A DNA stretch of 64,000 nucleotides from Atopsyche davidsoni (taxonomy: Eukaryota > Arthropoda > Insecta > Trichoptera > Hydrobiosidae): the NCBI GenBank assembly GCA_022113835.1, contig JAILWY010000009.1, forward strand, positions 4,749,501 to 4,813,500, in the 5' to 3' direction. Shown one piece after another: positions 37,220-47,906 of the stretch. The first letter of the stretch is position 1. The number at the start of each line of letters is the position of its first letter. Both the position numbers and the translations under genes were made by a program. Below the pieces are notes generated by a model. The model was given only the letters and a program-made list of their open reading frames with translations. It did no database searches and had not been told where the DNA came from.

Positions 37220-40200
37220 CTGAAACAAAAAAAAAATTGTTACAAATGTTTCAATCGTTCATTGGAATACATAGTTCTCTAAAAAAAACAATGTGTTTAT
37301 TATATATTGCTCATAAAAGCGTGTTAGTTAATATTAAGTAATATAACAAAATATATATATATTGATAAAAAAACCCGAGTCTATTTAGCATTTAAGTGGG
37401 ATTTTTATGATATTAAAATGAGCAATAAATTAAAGAAACACAGAGAGGTTTTCTTTGTATGTGTAAAAGTCATATGTCTCCAACTGCACCATATTAGAAA
37501 AGGACCTTCAAACTTTTGGGTGATAAATTATACTAGAATAGGAACAGAAAAAGAGGTTAGATTACAATCGAACCTTGCACGTAGGAAATATAAACTGACA
37601 TGGGATAATATTGTGACATCATGAAACATTTATTTACAGTTTCCGAAGCTGCTTTTGGTAAACAACAATATTTTATAAAATAAGCAAGAAATCTAGGTTC
37701 TGGTACTACTATAAAAACAAATATTTCTTTTTATCTAGGTCACATCTTAATTAATGATGACGTGGTTATTTAACCACAAAGCTATATCTGTTATAGTAAG
37801 TATGTTGAAGAGTTGCTTTGAAACGTCAAGTGATCACTCTAACGATATCAAATATAATATTACTAAACTAATTCACATTTAAAGTGAAAAGCAACAACCG
37901 CTATGAAATACTCTGGCCTCGAATGAAGAGAACCAACTTTCAGGTCTTAATAAGACAGTGCTCCTCTGGACTTCAGGATCGTCCTAAATATGTAATAAGT
38001 TTAACGCATTTGTGACTTTGGAACTGCAATATATTGGTTATGAAAAAAGCTTATATCTCAATATTAAATAAACTAATGGGTGTTAGTCCCAAAAGATATG
38101 TCAGGAGTAGAATTGATAAAATTTAGATCGGTGGGTCAACCGTGCGACTAATCAATAGCTTTCTCGGAGAAAGTCAGTTGACCCTGTGTCTAAGCTCTGA
38201 AAAGGAATAACAATCAACCAGTTTTTATTTTTTGGTAGTGATTTATTTAATTTTGTATAAAATACAGATAAATGTACGTCTTTACGGTTTTTCCAAGCTA
38301 TTAAAACAATACTGGCTTAGATTCATGAGCAATATTTTGTTTTTATATTAATAAACATTCACTGATGAACTTGGCGATAAAAACGAGAGAGGAATTTTAA
38401 TTCTTGCATTCAACAAAATGCACACAAGGAAGTCGAGTCCTGACTCTCATAATTATTATCAAAAACATGGAAATATTCAAATTTTCCCTGCGTATTTGTC
38501 GCAAGAAGGTGAACATGTCAATAACGCACGAATAATATAATTAAATATATTCAGACATTAAAACATAACCAGAAAAATTATATATTCTTTATATTATGAA
38601 GATTTATATTTAGCTTTTAGCTGATAGCTTATTATGATTTTTCACAATTCATTGAGATATCGAGTTTCTAAATCCTGAAAACTGAATTCGCAGGAAGTTA
38701 TTGATTATATACTAGCATATTCTACATTTAATATTATCCTTCAAATTTCATTTTGATAAAAATGCAGTTATTAATTCAAAACTGCAGCATATTAATCTAT
38801 TCTAGGTCACATTTAGCATTTTTATTTTGACATTTTATTTGTTTTAAATTTTATTTAACGTGTGTTTTATAGTAATGGTGGCATTTAGCAATGATTTAAA
38901 TTATAAGTTTAACAAAGCACGTACTGTCCGCACGGACTGTTACAACCAACGAAATGTGAAGGTCGAAAAACTATGCATAGATTTCTACAGTAAGTACAGA
39001 TACAGATTTCTTTTGGCAATGTTATAGGACTGATCTGTTTTCAACATTTGCGATCATATTATCGCTATAGACTTACTGATGTCCGAACCTTGCATTCTCT
39101 TATATCTAATTTAAGCTAAGGTCCTTGTTTGCACGACTCATGTCTCAGTACTGAACATCTTTACTAAAAAACGCTTTATCTAACTAATACATCCCGGCTT
39201 AAGAATAGTCACATTGGATTTATTACATTTAAAACTCATGACTTGCTTATGTTAATATATACATCAAATTTAATATCGATATTTTAAGAGCAGAAAAATA
39301 TTCACAATTGAATTTAGTAGAAATTCATATATATACATAGATTTTTTCCATTGCAATAAAATAAAAACATATTCAATAAAATACTAGGTACATAAAATTA
39401 CAATTTGAGCTGGATAGTTTTATTATGAGCCAATGTAATAAGAACGACTTATTTATCAAATATTAGTGATTTCATATTGAAATATTCACGCAAAAGATTG
39501 TGTTTTATAGCCAATTTACTTTAATAAACATTATGAGTATTTTCTGCAATAGTTCCTATTTTTAGATCATTGTTAGCTCTTGCTGACAGCTTTTAGCGAA
39601 ATAAGATGGATTATTAAATAAGTTCCCTGGTATTTTAGGCATTCTGTATATTACGTTCATTAACCCCAGTTTCATGAAATTCTTTGTTGCTGTAACTGGA
39701 ATCATGTAACCTCGGCTACAACTTACATTGACAACAAATTCTTGTACCTTTCTTTGACAGGAGACAAATTAGTGTTGAGATTTGTGTATGTCGACTAATG
39801 ACAATATTATTAAAGATATATTATTGCTACAAGTTCACCATTGTATGTTTTTTAGGTTGTTACATCATTTTCTTACGAATCACAAGAAACGAAATAATCG
39901 TTTAATAATTACCAGAGATTACCAGAGATTAATATTTTGTTTTCAAGACCTTTGTACAATGATGTTTTTAGAAATATACTGCGCAACCGAATATTTTACA
40001 CATCAATAACGGACGTTAAAAATCGAAAAAAAAATTGAAAAGATAAGATTTGTATGAATTATTTTTGCAAAAGCCATAATCTAAACATTGAGTCTCTTTT
40101 CGAAGGATTTCAATTTCCCTCATTTTAAACTTTAATTTTACAGTGGTTGCATTATTACTTAATTTCTGTATGAAATATAAAAAAAAAACGGAAATAATTG

Positions 40201-40830
40201 TCGAAATTTTTCTACGAGCAATGTAACTTTTATCAAAATAATGCATAAATGTAATTCTAAGAGCTTTTTATTCATCGATGATTTAGACTTTTATGCAGAA
40301 ATTTTTTATCATAGTCTTTATATATATTATCTTAGCAATAATAAGTATAATGAAATATTTTTTCAATAGCGATATTTTTCATAATTAAAAACTATTTCAA
40401 CATTCTACGAAAGACATTATTACACGGTTAAATTACAAATTTCCCCTAATTGTCCAAACGGCTCTAAAGTGGATAATACAGCATCATTTTAACTGTCTCT
40501 TTATTATGATATATAAGCGGTTTTACAACAGTGACCTCCAAAATCTGTAAACATACTTATTCATAGTATTATTTTCTTACAAATAATAAACATTCTCTGC
40601 CAATCCATTTTGGTTGTGTCAAAACGGCAATAACATAACTCATTCAAATTTACAGGTAAAGGCATAAATTAACCACTGTTGAGTGTCAATCTCTAACCGT
40701 TAAACATTATTTTAACAATGAGCATAAACATATCAGCATTTCCCGACAATCCAGCACATGTTGTAATGCTTTCCGAAGGCAATCTATAAACGAGCATGTC
40801 GGCTGGCACGTGCGTGGTCCGGGCCGAATC
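37220..40830. other. AT-rich non-coding stretch
   Basis: No gene supported. A 10-bp direct duplication (ACCAGAGATT twice, 39911-39930) is the only simple repeat of note. GC rises towards 40780, at the edge of the octamer island. Confidence 0.55.
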
Positions 40831-41016
40831 GCTCGTATGCAAATACTGAATTATTCCTATTGCTAGTAAATATTTCAGAGTGCTGTTACGAGCATTGTTC
40901 GCGCTCTTTGCATGTCACACGACCCTCTAAATAATCCGGGGCTTAATTGTGAATTTAAAGCAGTAGGCGAGTGGCTGCCTACCGGGGGATTACTGGCGGC
41001 TTGTCGTATGCAAATA
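40831..41016. promoter_or_regulatory. Candidate POU-factor enhancer: repeated octamer sites
   Basis: The 13-mer TCGTATGCAAATA occurs twice, with the consensus octamer ATGCAAAT at 40837-40844 and 41008-41015. A variant octamer (ATGCAAAG on the minus strand) lies between them near 40908-40915. All sit in a GC-richer island of about 230 bp. The octamer is the known binding site of POU-domain proteins. A near-identical 12-mer also occurs at 26505-26516. No coding sequence adjoins. Confidence 0.35.
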
Positions 41017-44000
41017 AGTACGCGTAACTATGATTCAATCAGTATACCGATAGATGAAAAAAAAATGTTTTCAAAGAAGTATTGTAATATCATTCACTCG
41101 TGCCTTAGAACATATGCTCTTATCTTCAAAATCATGACTGTATTAGACTGTAATTGAAGACTTTGTTTAATTATTAGATTTCAATATACAGTTTTCAACC
41201 AAAAACACTGTCAAGCAACTCATTGACATTCCACAATACAATCTCTCATTCCGACTTATTCTGATACCAACATATATTTTTTTTATCAATAAGACTGTCG
41301 TTAAAACTTTTCATCAAAGAAATTTAATGGAAAATAACCATTTAATGTGTATTTTACTACTGAATTTAATTAATATAAATGCTTCAATCTAATGCAGTTG
41401 CAAGTATTTGCGCCTAATTGCGCAATTGAAATCAAACGTTTATTGACTCTTATCATTTATATCGACGTGGCGTAAACTGGTATATCTAGTTTTCATGCTG
41501 CTATATAAAATTTATAAATTTAACCTGAAATTCTCTTCTTTCCAGATAACCAGCAACGAGCAAGTTTCTATGGAGTGAGTACGAGATTTCACTATCAGCA
41601 CAAGTAGGTCAAAGCATATTCGCCACACTTTATTGTAGTTTCACGGGTCGTAATATTACCTGAGCCTTTGAATGTTGTTTAATAATATTAACAGAGCTTA
41701 TATTTATTTATAATAAAAAAAATGTGTTATAAACCATATAATTATGTATGGTATTCTTTCTGACATTTACGTTATTGTATTGTTTTTCGCTTCAATATAA
41801 GCGAAGGTAGTTTTTGCGAAACGCTGAAACAAACTATTTTTTATCAACGCTATATTATATATTAGAAAAAAAAACAATAATTAAACATCCCACATTAAAG
41901 TCAATTAAAAATAATCATGTATACGTATGATTTATATTAAATTTGTAATGCCTGTAAAGTGATTTTCATGCAGTATTATATTCATCAGTGTATTTGAACA
42001 CGCGCCGTATTTTTGACTTATGCAATTCGTTTTGAAATCAGACTTTAAACTGAAACATTAGGCTACCTCGTAACTTCGCCTTACCGCAAGATAAATTACC
42101 ATTTACTTAAGTTATACGCTTGCCAAATTCGTATTAAATCAAATGTTTATATAAAAAGATAGTAATGTCGCTCGGGCGTGTCCAGTCCGATTGGATTACA
42201 GTATGAAAGAACGTGCAAAAAATTATCACACACTGATATTGTATTGATATTAATTGCCTTATATCGTTCTGCTTTATTTGGCCAGTATTACTATGTAACG
42301 ACACTTACTGGCTTCGGTATATTTATGGCCGTTGTCGACACACGAGACGTTCATATTCAAGTCGCTCACTTTATGCAAACCGCAAACTTGTTCGAGAGAA
42401 AATAAAAAGGAGCCAGAAGCCTGCAATGAAACACATAACGAAGCCGGTTGTTTGACTTTAAAAGGAAGTGTATCGATTTCAATGGGATCCTGTTTTCACG
42501 ACTCGAAGAAACGTCTCGAAACTTACTGACTTATAACCTTATTTAATATAAGATCATTTATCAGATTATTAAAGGCGCACATCACAACAGAGATTTAAGT
42601 ACTCCATAAAAATAAATAACCATTTTTAGAATGTGTTTACATTTAAAATCATGTTTTAATGCAGCTTTAAACAAATAACATTTAACGTTCTCCGATTAAT
42701 TTAATTGATTTATTAGATATGTTTAGATTGCAGTTTAATTAAGTGCATTTTAGGTTTAAAATATGCCGCAAATAACATTTTTTTAAAGGCCGTGAAATTA
42801 TTTGCTTGATTTTTGACAAATGAGATTCAAAAATTATAAGATATTTGATAAAACGTGATGTTTTTTTTTTTGAAATATGTATTTGGGAATTTTTTTTAAT
42901 GTCATGGCCGAAAAATATATGCCGTGGATTTTTGTAAATATATATATCATCAGTAGCAATAATCGTCTTTTCAAACTATTTTAAAATAAAGGTAAAGTTT
43001 AAGTTTAAGTTTAAGTTTTTTTTTTAATAAAAAAATCATTTACCAACAACGATGTCATGAGATCATCCTTTGCGTGCTTTTAGAGAAGCGCTCGAGTATC
43101 GGCGTTATATCTTGAAGTGATGAGGTGAAAATCATAAATAATAATCATTTTTCATATTTTATTGTATATCGAAGAATACTTAAATATCAAAGTCGTAACA
43201 TAAAAAATAAATCACATACGACGTGGTGACAAGGCACGCAGGAACCATCGTCTATCGACAAGGTATTCCATCATTCACTGTGTTTATTCCCAACATAATG
43301 TAACATTTTCTTTGTTTTAAATTTATGTATGTGTGTCAAACGTAAGTACCCACCTACTTAAACAAATATTTAATAATATTAGTACAAAGATGATGATATA
43401 TTTTTTTGTTCATGTTATATAATTCGTTTTAATATATTCGTCGTGGCAACAATGCGTTTATGGTCAGCGCACTTCAAAAAACCTGTCCCACATCCGAATC
43501 TCCTGCAAGCATCGAGCGGGGGCTTGAAAATCCTAAGTACTCTTAAGCACCAATCGTTTCGACACAAAGGAATCGCCGTTAATGCAAAAAATATATATAT
43601 ACCAATCAAATTATTATAAATGCCAGTGTTATTGAATACAATCGCCAGCCAGGATAATTGTAGGACGGGACGTAGAATTAGATCGGCGCACTCGCGATAC
43701 TGTTGACATTTTAAATCCACGCTGCACTTTGGCCAAACGGTATTTCTTTGTTTCCGTTGCACAACTGCCTTGCCTACGTCACGACAGCAACAGCAAAGCT
43801 ATTTCATGAAATATAATGCGATAATATATTTAAAAAAAAATTAATTAAATTATACAATGGTTTACCTTATAAAAATGCAACTGTTTTTAAGTATAATAAC
43901 ATTTTACTATACACTCTATAAGTTATAAAACACAATGTTGTATGTTCAGTTTATATTTATCTGCATTAGAACTTCAGTTAGAATTGTTGTAAAATGGACT

Positions 44001-44593
44001 TAGGGATAGTTGTTTGTTTTAATTTGGTTTAAAACACTGAAATATTTTGGATCGATTTTACAGTGTCTCAAAACGGATCATCGTCAATAAGTTATTTGTT
44101 AGAAATCATTTATATATGTAGAAAAACGAGCGAGCTTTGTACGTCAGTTAATGCACAATACAGTTTATATAAAATCGTACTTTATTTGTAATCTACTTCA
44201 ACTTAGTTTAAAGAGCATTGCTTTTGCATATTTTCAACAGCTTGTCGGTTAAAACGCCATCCGGTAAATCCGCGAAAAAAGTCGTGCATGCGACGGACGA
44301 GCTTTGCTGTCTCATACCAGAAAGGCTCAGTCGAACGAAGGCTAACCGGCAAAGGAACGAGTTTCCTAGCTATGCGGAAAATACACAAGACTTTCTGCTC
44401 CGAATTGCCATGCATCCGCCCGTGATCCTTGGGCGCGCCCGGCATGTGCGCGCCGCGATTACGGCCCGCGACACTGCCGCAAACGGGTTCAATGCTTTTT
44501 CACCGCTGGCATTGAGAAATTTGCACCGCTTATAAGGATTTAAACCAAATTAAAACGTGACATATTTCAATTCTTCACACGTATGACGTGCGC
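41017..44593. other. Non-coding stretch with GC islands
   Basis: No gene supported. An AAGTTT hexamer array is at 42995-43018. GC-richer islands lie at about 43440-43780 (open 115 codons on the minus strand) and 44230-44530 (open about 100 codons on both strands). Neither open frame has a convincing start or a recognisable product, and double-strand openness points to composition rather than coding. Confidence 0.4.
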
Positions 44594-44702
44594 CTACAGA
44601 AACTGTGGCAATTGCAAGCAAGACACAGTGCGATCTACATTTTTTACATATCTTCGTGTTGGAAAAACCTGCACGACTTCACAATGTTACTTTGTACAAT
44701 TT
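44594..44702 (+). repeat. Local duplication, copy A
   Basis: This begins CTACAGAAACTGTGGCAATT and ends near TTTGTACAAT. It matches 44807-44934 at about 90% over the first 45 bp and again strongly over the last 55 bp (ATCTTC.TGTTG.AAAAAC.TGCACGA). Copy A lacks about 20 bp in the middle. The pair forms a direct repeat of period about 213 bp. I do not recognise the family. Confidence 0.7.
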
Positions 44703-44806
44703 AACCAGATTTAAAAGTCTGAAATTTAAAAAAGCATATTTTAAGTCAAAAAATAATAAACGGAACCAATTACAATGGTTTATTCCCGGTAAAAGCGCAA
44801 GTACGG

Positions 44807-44934
44807 CTACAGAAACTGTGGCAATTGCAAGAAAGGCACGGCGCGATCTATTTTGTTACTCTGTTGCTATTATGTTCAATGATCTTCCTGTTGAAAAACT
44901 TGCACGATTTTGCATTGTTAATTTGTACAATACA
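44807..44934 (+). repeat. Local duplication, copy B
   Basis: This is the partner of 44594-44702, with about 20 bp of extra sequence in the middle. The plus strand is open through both copies (44605-45030), but the frame begins without an ATG, and the middle indel means the two copies need not share a frame. A decayed retroelement or minisatellite-like duplication is the likeliest origin. Confidence 0.7.
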
Positions 44935-46139
44935 ATCTCTGGAATTGTACTTACGGCCAATCTGTTAAAAAAAATATGTTTGAAGATATACTCATACACC
45001 ATAACTAACATAATATATTGTTCCCGTTAAAAGAGTCGTTGGTCAAACAATAAACCTAAGCGTCACTCGTGATGTGTATTTTAAATAGTCTTTGTATATT
45101 GTTACGCTTATTGAATGCCAACATCAATTTTTTTAAATAAAAATTCGTATTTATTTGACTTGTCACTTTCAAGTAGTATGCATAAAATATCGACTGAAAA
45201 ATCTATCATCACTAATCTACAACTTTCTAGTTGATCTGATTTTTTATGCACTTTTTCTCAAGCATACAAAGAATCCTCAATGTAAATAATTTATCACTTC
45301 TGAAAAATAAATATTGTTTATTTAATTTTTTGTTATGATGCATTTAAAAATCTGGTTTTATACAATTACATTTCAGATAAATATCTTAGTGACCCCGTTG
45401 GTATTCTCTTTACAACTTTTTGCTTCTTGAAGTTGTTTCACGTTTGGTAAGAAAAAACATGTTTCAATCGCGATTTATAAATAGCTTTTAACTTTCACAT
45501 TTTCAATATAAACCCTTAGATTAATACTGCATTAAATTTATTGACAATATTCAACTATAATAATATAATTATATCAATTTCCATATGAATGTTCACTAGC
45601 ATTATAATTTATAAGACTACAAATTGAATCATTACAGATATAAGCATAATGGATTTGCAAATTCATTATAATTATTTTCATAAGTAATTCAAAAAAATAT
45701 ATTAGTAAATAGGTTGTTTTTTTTATTAAATAGGAAATATACCTTCAAGTATTAATTTATTATTGTTATAAATAACAGTGCGTTTTTTGTTTAAGTGAAT
45801 ACAAAAAATATTAATTAGTGAACGTCAAAAACGCCCAGAGTAATTTCATACACAAACATAGCACAGTTCTTATACGCTCAGTATTTTATGAATGATTGTA
45901 AAATATTACCTTTTTTATGTTGTTTAGAATGAGCCAACGGGTAATACTACTTTATGCAAAGACGTTCACTAAAGAATATCTAAATAAAGTATTATTTAAT
46001 GACAGGTTAGCAGTAATAGCTTATTAAAAAAAAACTTTTTTTATAGTGTAGCACTCTTAGAGAAAATTTTCAATATTTTCTTTGAAAATGTTTTTTATGA
46101 CAATTGTTCTCACATAAAAAATGAGAAGAGATATTAGAT
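44935..46139. other. AT-rich non-coding stretch
   Basis: No gene or recognised repeat. Confidence 0.6.
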
Positions 46140-46320
46140 TTTTTCGGTACGCAGACAGGATTTGAACCCACACGTTTTAATTATGGTGACCTGGATCTAA
46201 AGTAATTAAAAAAATATTAATGTTGATATAAATTGAAAAGTGTTTTTAGTAATAGTGCAGTGGTGTAGTGGATGCTTAGGATACACCTCATATTGTGATT
46301 AATCCAGATTCATTTTAATT
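46140..46320. repeat. Two tRNA-like relics facing apart
   Basis: On the minus strand GGTTCAAATCC at about 46159-46169 matches a pol III B box. On the plus strand, TGGTGTAGTGGATGC at about 46261-46275 matches an A box and a degenerate B-box region follows near 46300. They read as decayed SINE heads on opposite strands separated by A-rich sequence. Neither can fold as a full tRNA. Confidence 0.3.
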
Positions 46321-47451
46321 TGCATAATTAAGCATTGCAGGTGCATTTAAATGTATAAATTGTTATTAGAATGTCGTCTACTCGTGCATTGATCGATAAG
46401 TTCTCATTCATATTCATTTAGTGGTCCGTAGACGATTATGAAATACTTTTCCTCACAGCCAGACTGACGTTAGATAAACCTGCGAACTAGTAATCGAGCA
46501 CTATAATCCTTGCATACTTACAGGCTCTTCAAGGTTTTAAACTATTTAATATTCATAATACATAAATAGGTAATGCAGTCATTTATTCAATCAATACTTT
46601 ACATTTGAATTTAATCAAAATACTTGTTTATGAGACTTTTACAGAAAGGCTGAAAAAACTGGTAACTATTCTATTTTATGATTGACATTTTATGTTTGAT
46701 AATATACTTTCTTTATTAAACCTTTTGTTTATATGGCAGTTGTTAACTATTTCATAGATCCACATAAACAGCTTCAATGTGACCTCTTTTATACTTTACT
46801 TTACAGTTTTTCAGATGCTTTTTTATTACTGACGTATTTACATAAATTCTTGTAAATAAATATATTTATCTATGAACATTTAAGAACATTTAAGTGTTGT
46901 TAAAATGTATTATCATGCTATTGATGAATATTTATATTGATACGCATTCATCGTGATAGTTTGCTTATCAAATCTGAGGGCATTCTCTGTCATAAATAAC
47001 ACCGTAATATTATGATTTTCGTATCTCAATTGGTGTAAACCTTTCGTAATCATTACAAAAAATATTGTAATTTCTATGGAGTTACGTTGCCTGTGCATTC
47101 CATTGTGTATTTTTATTGTAACAGCCCAAAGCTGAGTTACGCGTAAATGGCAAGAATGAATAGTTATATTAATATTTTGAAATTTCCTCTGTTACTATAT
47201 CCAATAGATGAAAACTAATAGTCATGAGAGAGTTATTGAACCATGATATTTCAATATATTTCTGTAATGTTGCTTTGTACACGGTTATTTTAATAATATA
47301 ACTCAATTTATTTATCTTTTAAAATGTACGCGAAACTTTCAATATTTATAAAAAGCGATGGTGATATAAAATCTTTTTACAACACAGCAATGAAATAAAG
47401 ATGAACAAATAAATAGTGTTATTTTTATTTTTTTTTATAATTCACAAAAAA
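46321..47451. other. AT-rich non-coding stretch flanking the LTR element
   Basis: No gene supported. The insertion site of the LTR element lies in a T- and A-rich tract just downstream. Confidence 0.6.
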
Positions 47452-47456
47452 GCTGT
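47452..47456. repeat. Target-site duplication, left copy
   Basis: GCTGT directly abuts the left LTR and is repeated directly after the right LTR at 52257-52261. Five base pairs is within the usual range for LTR retrotransposon integrases. Confidence 0.9.
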
Positions 47457-47715
47457 TGTACGGGACGTCGGTGAAGCGTTTTTGACGCTGGCCTCACGAC
47501 GGTGGAGGACTGCCTTTTTTATGTTCCCACCGGCACGTTGGCAGCATTGTGGCTAACTTCATGAACCATATTGTTACTATCTTCATGTGCAATAAATGAC
47601 AGTTGGAGTTGAGATACGAATACAAAACGATGGCGGTTTAAGTTAACCTCTCCCTTCCCGGCACACATCCAAATCCCCATCAATTACAGTCTTTGTGCCA
47701 GAAAAGTCTGGTACA
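47457..47715 (+). repeat. 5' LTR (259 bp)
   Basis: This matches 51998-52256 base for base by eye. It has TG...CA ends and a polyadenylation hexamer AATAAA at 47591-47596. No clear TATA box is visible upstream of that hexamer, so initiation is probably by another core element. Confidence 0.95.
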
Positions 47716-47718
47716 AAT

Positions 47719-47736
47719 TGGTCCTTCGAAACGGAT
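47719..47736 (+). promoter_or_regulatory. Primer-binding site for tRNA-Tyr
   Basis: Three bases after the LTR, TGGTCCTTCGA is complementary to the CCA end plus acceptor strand of eukaryotic tRNA-Tyr (UCGAAGGACCA). The following AACGGAT keeps partial pairing to the T-arm side (two mismatches early on). This is the minus-strand DNA start site for reverse transcription. Confidence 0.8.
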
Positions 47737-47906
47737 TAGAGTCAGTGTTTGATTTGGATGTGGAAGGTGAAGTTTCGGCGTTCTACAAGTGGTAAAACGA
47801 CCGCACGTGTGCTGTGCTAAAGCCCTGCAAACCGCGGAAATTACGGCCTTACAACCCGTGATTTAAGAAGCATTTGCGAGCGCAAAGATTTGCAACGATT
47901 GTAAAG
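47737..47906 (+). other. Leader of the LTR element
   Basis: About 170 nt between the primer site and the first in-frame ATG. Packaging and dimerisation signals would be expected here; none can be identified by eye. The frame is open upstream to 47874 but without an ATG. Confidence 0.6.

Noticed and set aside
44218..44535. 105-codon plus-strand and 80-codon minus-strand genes in the GC island
   Set aside because: Both strands are open over the same bases, the plus frame starts with TTG, and neither product is recognisable.
44605..45030. 141-codon plus-strand gene
   Set aside because: No ATG start, spans a local duplication with an internal indel, and no recognisable product.
1..47000. Many 60-100-codon frames throughout the AT-rich DNA
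   Set aside because: Lengths and composition (K, N, I, F, Y runs) fit chance, many start without ATG, and none shows a domain, signal or neighbour context.
47874..47906. Upstream extension of the retroelement frame
   Set aside because: The frame is open there but begins with TTG; the first ATG with a good context is at 47907.
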